Of a stretch of 6,303 nt of DNA, positions 1 through 5,528 are shown one piece after another. The translations under genes and the position numbers were made by a program. This DNA is from Oceanihabitans sp. GTDB lineage: Bacteria > Bacteroidota > Bacteroidia > Flavobacteriales > Flavobacteriaceae. The stretch's first letter is position 1. Each line of letters starts with the position of its first letter. The notes below the pieces were generated by a model. It ran no database searches and was not told the DNA's origin. It was given only the letters and a program-made list of their open reading frames with translations. Location of the stretch: the NCBI GenBank assembly GCA_018067265.1, contig JAGPUY010000077.1, positions 1 through 6,303 of the forward strand, written 5' to 3'.

Positions 1-22
1 TTAAAATGCGATAGATAACCAA

Positions 23-50
23 TTTAGCTCCGTAAACAACCGAAGCTAAA
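23..50 (-). terminator. Possible terminator hairpin after the serine hydrolase gene
   Basis: Read on the minus strand, arms UUUAGCUUCG (50-41) and CGGAGCUAAA (32-23) pair over 10 bp, including one U-G wobble, around an 8-nt loop. The hairpin begins 15 nt past the hydrolase stop codon. The tract after it (TTGGTTATCTAT) is only moderately T-rich, so termination strength is uncertain. The wobble becomes a C-A mismatch on the plus strand, which favours a minus-strand role. Positions 1-22 show nothing else that can be assigned. Confidence 0.35.
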
Positions 51-65
51 ATAGCTACTTCTTCT

Positions 66-1385
66 CTATCCTTTTTTAAAGCATTTTTTGGATGTTTCGC
101 CAGATTGATTAAACAACAAGGTATGTTCTTTAAGATTGAATTTTAAGACCACACCTAAATCTAATTCAAACGCATTGACACTAGTTGCATTTAAAGTTTT
201 TAAATCTCTTCCTTCTGGAGCTCCTTGCAATGCTTCTCCATTCGACTTAAACACTAAATTAAAGGGTAAACCTTCACATGAATACACACCTTCATATTGT
301 TTCAACTCTTTTTCTGTTAAACGAATAGTATTGAAATTTGGAATAAACAATGCTTCGCCTTGCATGGTTGCCATCGCATTAAACATAATTGGCATTAATC
401 CGAAATCTAAAGCATTCGCGGTAAAAGCAATTGCGGTTTTAGTTGCTGGAATATAGATCACCATGGACTTAAAAGAATCGATAGATCCGTTGTGCGCAAA
501 AATGGTTTGTCCGTTTTTTTCTGCACTCATAATACCGGTTCCATATTCGTCTTTTATGGTTGTCATTAATTGAAAACTCTTTTTGGACATCAATTTATTA
601 GTAAATAATGCGTCCATAAAAACCACTAAATCTTCAGGATTAGAAACGATTGCACCAGCACCACCTGGATTACTTAAATGTGCTTGATTCGCTTCGTGTA
701 GCGTTGTATCTTCTTCGTAATAATAAGAAAGTGCCTCGTTATTTTTTGGGATAATTACATCCCCATAATAGGTGTTTTTCAATTGTAGCTTACTAACAAT
801 ACGCTTTTCTAGAATGTTTTTGTAGGATGTATTATCTATTTTTTCTAAAATATAACCTAGCAAAATAAAATTGGTATTGCTGTATTCGTGTTTATCGTTT
901 GGCTGAAAATCGACAGCATGCGATTTAATTAAAGCCAGCATTTCATTTTGAGTAATAGGCTTATGTTCGTTAAAATTTTCATCTCTAGGAATATTGAACA
1001 ATCCGCTACTATGATCTAATAAATTAGCGATTGTAATTTTTGAAGCATTTGGAATTTCAGGAAAGTAATTCGATAGTTTTTCATCTAGCTTTATCTTTCC
1101 TTCATCTACTAGCTGAAAAATCATAACGGCAGTAAATGTCTTTGTTACCGAGCCAATTCTATATTTAGAAGCTGTGGTGTTTGGTGTTTTATCTTCCGAA
1201 TTAATCGATTGATAACCTACAGATTTATGGTAAACGGATTTCCCTTCTTTTAAAATAGATAAACTTCCCATGAGTTTATTATTTGCATGAAGGACTTCTA
1301 AAAATTGATCTAACTGTTCGAAATTTTGAGCTTTAGAACTAGTATAAGCGATAATAAGCAGCAATATTATAAGTGTTTTTTTCAT
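66..1385 (-). CDS. Exported serine hydrolase, class C beta-lactamase / penicillin-binding-protein-like fold
   Basis: A 439-residue protein. It opens with a signal peptide (KK, then a hydrophobic run at about 4-15, probable signal peptidase I cut after SKA19), so it should act in the periplasm or outside the cell. The beta-lactamase family signatures are all present: S79-V-T-K82 (nucleophile and general base), YSN at 168-170, and HNG at 298-300 in the place of the KTG box. A glycine-rich GGAGAIVSNPEDL segment at 241-253 is also typical. Residues from about 355 form a small beta-rich C-terminal domain as found in many family members. The family includes D-aminopeptidases, esterases and D,D-peptidases, and the substrate cannot be read from sequence; it need not confer beta-lactam resistance. 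The gene is monocistronic as far as seen, is divergent from the two-component operon, and has a good -7 box 27 nt upstream of its ATG. Confidence 0.9.
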   Translation of the reverse strand: MKKTLIILLLIIAYTSSKAQNFEQLDQFLEVLHANNKLMGSLSILKEGKSVYHKSVGYQSINSEDKTPNTTASKYRIGSVTKTFTAVMIFQLVDEGKIKLDEKLSNYFPEIPNASKITIANLLDHSSGLFNIPRDENFNEHKPITQNEMLALIKSHAVDFQPNDKHEYSNTNFILLGYILEKIDNTSYKNILEKRIVSKLQLKNTYYGDVIIPKNNEALSYYYEEDTTLHEANQAHLSNPGGAGAIVSNPEDLVVFMDALFTNKLMSKKSFQLMTTIKDEYGTGIMSAEKNGQTIFAHNGSIDSFKSMVIYIPATKTAIAFTANALDFGLMPIMFNAMATMQGEALFIPNFNTIRLTEKELKQYEGVYSCEGLPFNLVFKSNGEALQGAPEGRDLKTLNATSVNAFELDLGVVLKFNLKEHTLLFNQSGETSKKCFKKG

Positions 1386-1763
1386 TGGTACGATTTTAAA
1401 TTAAACAGGTTACAAACGTAAAAAAGAAAGAGCTACAATAATTTTATTTGCGACGAGTGACTTGTTTAGCAATTAAAACAACCATCCTGTTAAAACAAGT
1501 ACTAAATCTGTTATTCGTCTACAAAAAATATAATCGCGCAAAAATTATAGTATTATTGTAAATTACAAAGACTATCTGTTTTTCTATAAAATAATATGCA
1601 CTTCTAAGCGCGAGTAATTTGGGATAAAAAAATCGTTTACAAGAACTACTATTTAAAATAAATTACAGATTCTCGACACCAATTTCATGTTCCAAAAAAC
1701 ATAAAATACACTCGAAATGACAAAATGTAAACGAAAAGAACAATAGATAAATTAAACCACTAG
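1386..1763. other. 378-bp divergent intergenic region with several small repeats
   Basis: No plausible gene is seen here. Contents from left to right: the hydrolase promoter (1413-1420); an inverted pair ACTTGTTT (1460-1467) / AAACAAGT (1493-1500); a 9-bp direct repeat TTAAAACAA at 1473-1481 and 1490-1498; an odd palindrome TTGTAAATTACAA (1556-1568); a one-mismatch -7-like TAATTTGG (1615-1622, plus strand) with no clear -33; a far-spaced 9-bp inverted pair TCGTTTACA (1633-1641) / TGTAAACGA (1726-1734); and a degenerate palindromic element with half-sites AGATTCTCGAC (1667-1677) and CACTCGAAATGAC (1709-1721). I found no convincing promoter for the kinase operon. Several of these repeats could arise by chance in such AT-rich DNA. 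Confidence 0.5.
1413..1420 (-). promoter_or_regulatory. Bacteroidota-type -7 box for the serine hydrolase
   Basis: The minus strand reads TACGTTTG, an exact match to the Bacteroidota sigma-A -7 consensus TAnnTTTG. It ends 27 nt before the hydrolase ATG, giving a leader of roughly 20 nt. A TTG lies upstream at only 15-nt spacing, shorter than the usual 19-21, so the -33 element is weak. The box sits inside TTAC-AAAC-GTAA (1410-1421), a small dyad that could let a regulator occlude it; that is inference. Confidence 0.5.
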
Positions 1764-2816
1764 ATGTTTACCAAAAAAGACATTTTAAATAAAATAGGAC
1801 AAATAATACTTCACCTCATTTTCTGGGGTGTTGTGCTCTTATTTTTTACTTATTTTTTTGGAGTTGGTAGTAAAAACTATGACGAGACCTTAACGTTTTC
1901 CTTATTTCTATTACCAATAACGATAGCAACTACCTATGTTTCCATATACAAACTAATACCAGATTATTTAGTCACCAAACGGTACTTCCGATTTGTTTTA
2001 TACAGCGTCTACACGTTAATTATTTCGGGATATTTAATCATGGTTTCCGTTTTTTTTAGTCTGATATATGTATCCAATTTTAAGTATGCGGATATGAATC
2101 CGTTAACGAGAAACATTATTTTAATTACCACAGCGGTTTACATCGTGGTGGTTTTGGTTAGTGCTTTTAAATTATTAAAATTGAATTTGAATCATGCCGA
2201 AAAAACCAAAGCATTAGAAACTAAAATACTAGATAGTCAGTTAAAATTAAAAGAACAAGAATTACAGTATTTGAAGATGCAGATTCATCCACATTTTTTG
2301 TTTAACACCTTAAATACCATGTATGGTTTTGCTTTAAAAAAAGCAGATGAAACGCCAGAAATGATATTAAAGCTATCTAATTTATTAGACTATTTACTAT
2401 ATCAAGTAGATAAACCTTTTGTGCTTTTAGCGGATGAAATAAATCATATAAAAGATTATATCGCTTTAGAAAAAATGCGCTTTAATAATACCTTAGATAT
2501 TACTTTTAATAGCGAAGGCATTAACGAAACCACCAAAATAGCGCCAATGCTTTTGCTTCCGTTTATAGAAAACAGTTTTAAACATGGAAGCATAAAAAAT
2601 GGCATTCTAAAAATTGAAATTGCATTAGCTACTACTCCAGAAAACATTCTTTTTTCCATTAAAAACACAAGTGCTATTCCCGAAAACGCAAATAAAGGTA
2701 TCGGTTTGCAGAACATAAAAAAAAGGTTAGATTTACTCTATAAGAATAAGTATGACTTAGCAATGGATACTTCAAAAAACCACTTTAAAGTAGCTTTAAA
2801 ACTAAAAAACAACTAA
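1764..2816 (+). CDS. Membrane sensor histidine kinase, LytS/YehU type (His_kinase family)
   Basis: A 350-residue inner-membrane kinase. Four hydrophobic helices lie at about 14-34, 43-63, 77-104 and 117-140. A charged coiled-coil-like linker (143-170, rich in K, E, Q and L) leads to the H-box QIHPHFLFNTLN, with H177 as the likely phosphoacceptor. The N-box PMLLLPFIENSFKHG (261-275, N270) and the glycine motif GIGLQN with KKRL (312-322) form a GHKL ATPase domain. There is no periplasmic sensor domain, so the signal is probably perceived in or near the membrane; the ligand is unknown. The start is fixed because an in-frame TAG directly precedes the ATG. Upstream sequence is A-rich with no clear Shine-Dalgarno. 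The kinase should phosphorylate the LytTR regulator encoded immediately downstream; pairing by adjacency is standard for this family. Confidence 0.94.
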   Translation: MFTKKDILNKIGQIILHLIFWGVVLLFFTYFFGVGSKNYDETLTFSLFLLPITIATTYVSIYKLIPDYLVTKRYFRFVLYSVYTLIISGYLIMVSVFFSLIYVSNFKYADMNPLTRNIILITTAVYIVVVLVSAFKLLKLNLNHAEKTKALETKILDSQLKLKEQELQYLKMQIHPHFLFNTLNTMYGFALKKADETPEMILKLSNLLDYLLYQVDKPFVLLADEINHIKDYIALEKMRFNNTLDITFNSEGINETTKIAPMLLLPFIENSFKHGSIKNGILKIEIALATTPENILFSIKNTSAIPENANKGIGLQNIKKRLDLLYKNKYDLAMDTSKNHFKVALKLKNN

Positions 2817-3533
2817 GTGCAAAACAAAAAAACCATACACTGCCTGATTGTAGATGACGAAGCTATTGCTAGAGAAATTATAGCTACGCATCTTTCAAAA
2901 ATCGACAATATAAACGTTGTTGCAAGTTGCAGTAATGCGATGGAAGCCTTTAATGTAATTAGTAATCATACCATCGATTTGGTTTTTCTAGATATTAACA
3001 TGCCAGAGATTTCTGGGATCTCTTTTGCGAAATCGATAAACAAAGACATTAAAATTATTTTTACGACTGCATATAGAGATTATGCAGTAGAAGGTTTTGA
3101 ATTACAGGCTGTCGATTACCTATTAAAGCCCATTCCGTTTGCGCGTTTATTAAAAGCGGTAAACACCTATTTTGAAGTATACAGTACTACGAAAGCAGAT
3201 ACACCAAAAGAAACAGAAACAGCCGATTTTATGTTTGTCCGTTCGGATAGACGTATGCTAAAAGTCGATTTTGAAGCGATTCTGTTTGTAGAAAGTTATA
3301 GCGATTATATAAAGATTCATTTAGCAAACGAAACTATTGTAACTCGCGAAACGATTAGTGCTATTGAAGCAAAATTACCATCGAACACCTTTTTACGAAT
3401 CCATAGATCATTTATCGTTTCGTTACATTATATCACTTCTTTTACCAATGAGCATGTTACCATAAAAGAAAAAGCATTGCCAATTAGTAGAAGTTATAAA
3501 AAGGATGTTTTGGCCTTACTAGAAAAGTATTAA
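2817..3533 (+). CDS. LytTR-family response regulator
   Basis: A 238-residue cytoplasmic transcription factor. The receiver domain (about 6-120) has the acidic pair D13/D14, phosphoacceptor D59 in FLDINMPEISG, switch residue T84 in FTTAY, and K104 in LLKPI. A short polar linker (123-137) leads to the LytTR DNA-binding domain (138-238), recognisable by FVRSDRRMLKVDF, ILFVESYSDYIKIH and FLRIHRSFIVSL. The start is a GTG directly after the kinase stop, in the same frame. It is forced: TAA precedes it and the first internal ATG is M42, inside the receiver. GTG starts are uncommon in this group, and no Shine-Dalgarno is visible, so translation probably depends on ribosomes finishing the kinase. LytTR proteins bind pairs of 9-bp half-sites; I saw no clear pair here, so the regulon is unknown. 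Confidence 0.94.
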   Translation: MQNKKTIHCLIVDDEAIAREIIATHLSKIDNINVVASCSNAMEAFNVISNHTIDLVFLDINMPEISGISFAKSINKDIKIIFTTAYRDYAVEGFELQAVDYLLKPIPFARLLKAVNTYFEVYSTTKADTPKETETADFMFVRSDRRMLKVDFEAILFVESYSDYIKIHLANETIVTRETISAIEAKLPSNTFLRIHRSFIVSLHYITSFTNEHVTIKEKALPISRSYKKDVLALLEKY

Positions 3534-3540
3534 ATAAATA

Positions 3541-3586
3541 AAAACGACCAACTTATATTACTGTTTGTAAATAAGTTGGTCGTTTT
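3541..3586. terminator. Bidirectional terminator between the two-component operon and lpdA
   Basis: A perfect 16-bp inverted repeat, AAAACGACCAACTTAT (3541-3556) and ATAAGTTGGTCGTTTT (3571-3586). With one bulged A (3557) the stem extends by TTAC/GTAA to a 5-nt loop. The arms carry A on the left and T on the right, so both transcripts end in a U tract after a stable stem. It starts 8 nt after the response-regulator stop and lies 36 nt beyond the lpdA stop, exactly where two convergent genes need one shared terminator. Confidence 0.85.
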
Positions 3587-3594
3587 CTATAATG

Positions 3595-3615
3595 AGATTT
3601 CTGCCTTCGCAGGAA
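3595..3615. repeat. Small palindromic element at the 3' end of lpdA
   Basis: AGATTTCTGC / CTTC / GCAGGAA: a stem TTTCTGC (3598-3604) and GCAGGAA (3609-3615) with one T-G pair and a 4-nt loop. It begins 7 nt past the lpdA stop. It is similar to the element at 5041-5060 in front of the same gene: both start AGATTTC, have a TTCG at the loop, and end GGAA or GGAAG, while the stem bases differ in a compensating way. From memory it resembles short dispersed palindromes common in flavobacterial genomes (REP-like), which I cannot verify here. Confidence 0.45.
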
Positions 3616-3621
3616 CTTGTG

Positions 3622-5019
3622 TTAGATATGTAAAGCTCTATCGTTAGCTGCTAACGCTGCTTCTTTCATTGCTTCTGTAAATGTTGGATGTGCATGAGAC
3701 ATACGCGAAACATCTTCTGCAGATGCTCTGTATTCCATAGCTACAACTGCTTCTGCAATCATATCTGCAGCACGTGCGCCAACCATATGTACTCCTAAAA
3801 TTTCGTCTGTAGACTTATCTGCAAGAATTTTTACAAATCCGTCTAAATCCATACTCGCTCTACTTCTACCTAAAGCACGCATTGGAAATTGACCTACTTT
3901 ATAATCGACTCCAGATTCTTTTAATTGTTCTTCCGTTTTACCAACAGAAGCTACTTCTGGCCACGTGTAAACAACACCTGGTATTAAGTTATAATCGATA
4001 TGTGGTTTTTGTCCGGCTAAAGTTTCGGCAACAAAAGTTCCTTCTTCTTCCGATTTATGTGCAAGCATTGCTCCTTTAATAACATCACCAATAGCGTAAA
4101 TATTAGAAGCGCTAGTTTGTAAATGCTCATTTACTTCTACTTTACCTCTTTCTGTTAATTTTACTCCGGCAGCCTCTAGGTTTAAACCATCTGTATATGC
4201 ATGACGACCAACAGACACTAAAACATAATCTCCTGTAAAGCTTACTTCTTCTCCTTTTTTATTCTCCGCTTTTACAACGACCTCATCGCCATTGCGTTCT
4301 ACAGATGTAACTTTATGCGAGATGTTTATTTTAAATTTCTGTTTCTTTAAAACTTTGTTTAATTCCTTAGAAATACCAGAATCCATAGTTGGTAAGATTC
4401 TGTCCATATATTCTATAACAGATACTTCTGCACCTAACCTTTTATATACTTGACCAAGTTCTAATCCGATAACGCCACCACCAATTACAATTAAATGCTT
4501 CGGAATTTCTTTAAGTTTTAAAGCTTCGGTAGAAGTGATTACGCGTTCTTTATCTAATTTTATAAATGGTAATGTTGAAGGTTTAGATCCTGTAGCAATA
4601 ATGGTATTTTTTGCTTCAATTTCTGTCGTTTCTTCACCAGTAATTGTAATATGTGTTGCATCTTTAAAGCTTCCTACACCAACATAAACATCGATCTTAT
4701 TTTTCTTCATTAAGAAATCAATTCCGCCAGTAGTTTGATCTACCACAGCCTGCTTTCTTGCAATCATTTGCTTTAAATTCACTTTTATTTCCCCTGGAAT
4801 ATCGATACCATGTTCTTCAAAATGCTTGACAGCATCTTCGTAATGATGTGAAGAATCTAAAAGTGCTTTACTTGGTATACAACCAACATTTAAACAGGTT
4901 CCTCCAAGTGTAGAATATTTTTCAATAATTGCAGTTTTCATTCCTAATTGTGCGCAACGTATTGCTGCTACATATCCTCCAGGTCCTGAACCTATTATTG
5001 CTACATCGTATTTACTCAT
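3622..5019 (-). CDS. lpdA: Dihydrolipoyl dehydrogenase (E3)
   Basis: A complete 465-residue flavoenzyme that reoxidises dihydrolipoamide on the E2 and H-protein subunits of the pyruvate and 2-oxoglutarate dehydrogenase, branched-chain and glycine-cleavage complexes, passing electrons via FAD to NAD+. Visible motifs in order: FAD-binding GSGPGGYVAA (10-19); the redox-active disulfide GGTCLNVGCIPSK, C42 and C47; ATGS (142-145); NAD-binding GGGVIG (180-185) followed by an acidic strand end at SVIE; the second FAD motif YAIGDV; and the C-terminal catalytic pair H444 and E449 in HAHPTFTEA. Length and residues are those of the family, with nothing missing. The ATG gives the usual N-terminus (SKYDVAIIGSG) and is preceded by purine-rich AAAAAGAAA. 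No E1/E2 genes adjoin it. It has its own promoter and shares a convergent terminator with the LytTR operon. Confidence 0.97.
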   Translation of the reverse strand: MSKYDVAIIGSGPGGYVAAIRCAQLGMKTAIIEKYSTLGGTCLNVGCIPSKALLDSSHHYEDAVKHFEEHGIDIPGEIKVNLKQMIARKQAVVDQTTGGIDFLMKKNKIDVYVGVGSFKDATHITITGEETTEIEAKNTIIATGSKPSTLPFIKLDKERVITSTEALKLKEIPKHLIVIGGGVIGLELGQVYKRLGAEVSVIEYMDRILPTMDSGISKELNKVLKKQKFKINISHKVTSVERNGDEVVVKAENKKGEEVSFTGDYVLVSVGRHAYTDGLNLEAAGVKLTERGKVEVNEHLQTSASNIYAIGDVIKGAMLAHKSEEEGTFVAETLAGQKPHIDYNLIPGVVYTWPEVASVGKTEEQLKESGVDYKVGQFPMRALGRSRASMDLDGFVKILADKSTDEILGVHMVGARAADMIAEAVVAMEYRASAEDVSRMSHAHPTFTEAMKEAALAANDRALHI

Positions 5020-5040
5020 AATAATTTCTTTTTATTTAAA

Positions 5041-5060
5041 AGATTTCCACTTTCGTGGAA
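5041..5060. repeat. Palindromic element in the lpdA leader
   Basis: Perfect 6-bp stem TTCCAC (5045-5050) / GTGGAA (5055-5060) around TTTC, preceded by AGATT. It lies 26 nt upstream of the lpdA ATG. If the -7 box at 5068-5075 is used, transcription would start near 5061-5063, placing this hairpin almost at the mRNA 5' end, where such stems can protect against decay. It is related to the element at 3595-3615. Confidence 0.5.
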
Positions 5061-5067
5061 GCTAAAG

Positions 5068-5099
5068 CAAAAGTACAACATTGATTTATGTTTTACGAA
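5068..5099 (-). promoter_or_regulatory. Promoter of lpdA, Bacteroidota sigma-A type
   Basis: The minus strand carries TACTTTTG (5075-5068), an exact match to TAnnTTTG, with TTCG (5099-5096) 20 nt upstream in the place of the -33 TTTG. Both spacing and -7 box fit the Bacteroidota housekeeping promoter. The implied leader is about 42 nt. The -33 half overlaps three 7-bp near-repeats beginning ACGA at 5095, 5102 and 5109. Confidence 0.6.
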
Positions 5100-5170
5100 T
5101 TACGATTAACGAAATTTAATAGAATTTGTATGGAAAAAAAAAGGAAGGATGAAACGATTAAAAATAAATA

Positions 5171-5212
5171 GCCTATTCTTAAGAATAAAAAAAATTAGAC
5201 TTTAGAATAGGC
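5171..5212 (-). terminator. Terminator downstream of the PAS-LuxR gene
   Basis: Arms GCCTATTCTTAAG (5171-5183) and CTTTAGAATAGGC (5200-5212) pair at 12 of 13 positions around a 16-nt AT-only-plus-G loop. On the minus strand the hairpin is followed by TATTTATTTTTAA, a U-rich release tract, so it should stop transcription coming from the regulator gene before lpdA. It begins 91 nt beyond that gene's TAG stop. The left arm contains a 12-bp perfect palindrome ATTCTTAAGAAT (5175-5186), which could form an alternative fold. Confidence 0.7.
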
Positions 5213-5270
5213 GTATTCCCTAAAACTGATTAATAGCAATACAAATTACATGTTTTTAATAAAAAGCTAC

Positions 5271-5289
5271 AATACTCAATTTGAGTATT
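5271..5289. repeat. 19-bp perfect palindrome just after the LuxR stop
   Basis: AATACTCAA, a central T, then TTGAGTATT. In RNA it would fold as a 7-bp stem with a 5-nt loop, followed on the minus strand by GTAGCTTTTTATT, so it may be a first weak terminator ahead of the stronger one at 5171-5212. As DNA it also has the form of a dimeric regulator site. The sequence alone does not decide between these. Confidence 0.45.
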
Positions 5290-5303
5290 TTATAAGAAAG
5301 GAA

Positions 5304-5504
5304 CTAAATTAAATTTTTATTGGCTTTTAACATCCCTACTAATTCACCTGTAGAAGAGATATTTAATTTTTTAAGAATATTTCTTCGGTGTGTATCTACC
5401 GTATGTGAGCTAATATTTAATTTTTCTGAAATTTGCTTACTGCTATGATTTTGCACCAATAACCGAATAACATCGCGTTCTCTATTACTTATTCCGCCAT
5501 GCAA
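5304..5504 (-). CDS. LuxR-type helix-turn-helix half of the split PAS-LuxR regulator
   Basis: A 66-codon frame that is almost entirely a LuxR/GerE DNA-binding domain: ISNRERDVIRLL (first helix), SSKQISEKLNIS and HTVDTHRRNILKKLN (helix-turn-helix with recognition helix), then ISSTGELVGML. The conserved E of NRERDV and the THRRNILKKL segment are present, so the domain looks functional. The only possible start is TTG at 5502-5504, with no ribosome site before it, so independent translation is doubtful. It lies in the same frame as the PAS half, 24 nt past that half's stop, and reads best as its C-terminus. If it were made alone, it would be a short DNA-binding protein without a sensor, resembling GerE-like single-domain regulators. 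The true stop is TAG at 5304-5306. Confidence 0.55.
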   Translation of the reverse strand: MHGGISNRERDVIRLLVQNHSSKQISEKLNISSHTVDTHRRNILKKLNISSTGELVGMLKANKNLI

Positions 5505-5528
5505 TAGTTTTTGCGAATGGTTATTAAA

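Noticed and set aside
1..130. A minus-strand alternative frame (ALKKDREEVAILASVVYGAKLVIYRIL) running past the hydrolase stop, suggesting a frameshifted longer protein
   Set aside because: The hydrolase already has a normal C-terminal domain and ends at a normal length. The alternative frame has no start codon, and the sequence also fits a terminator hairpin at 23-50.
136..456. A 106-codon plus-strand open frame
   Set aside because: It lies antisense within the well-supported serine hydrolase gene, has no family features, and its open state follows from the codon use of the opposite strand.
66..1385. Calling the hydrolase a beta-lactamase resistance gene (AmpC)
   Set aside because: The third motif is HNG rather than KTG and there is an extra C-terminal domain, so it fits the broad serine hydrolase/esterase group and not AmpC proper.
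1473..1498. The TTAAAACAA direct repeat as a LytTR operator
   Set aside because: The known pattern is two 9-bp half-sites containing a central GTT with about 12 bp between them. Here the spacing is 8 bp and the sequence does not match the half-site.
2456..2716. An 86-codon minus-strand open frame
   Set aside because: It is antisense to the N-box and ATPase region of the histidine kinase and has no recognisable features.
3882..4079. A 65-codon plus-strand open frame
   Set aside because: It is antisense to lpdA, is hydrophobic by reverse-complement composition only, and has no ribosome site or family match.
5130..5207. Tiny plus-strand frames starting at ATG 5130 (13 codons) and ATG 5149 (18 codons, with AAGGAAGG upstream)
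   Set aside because: They are very short, lysine-rich by base composition, and run into the terminator hairpin of the opposite strand; there is no sign of selection as protein.
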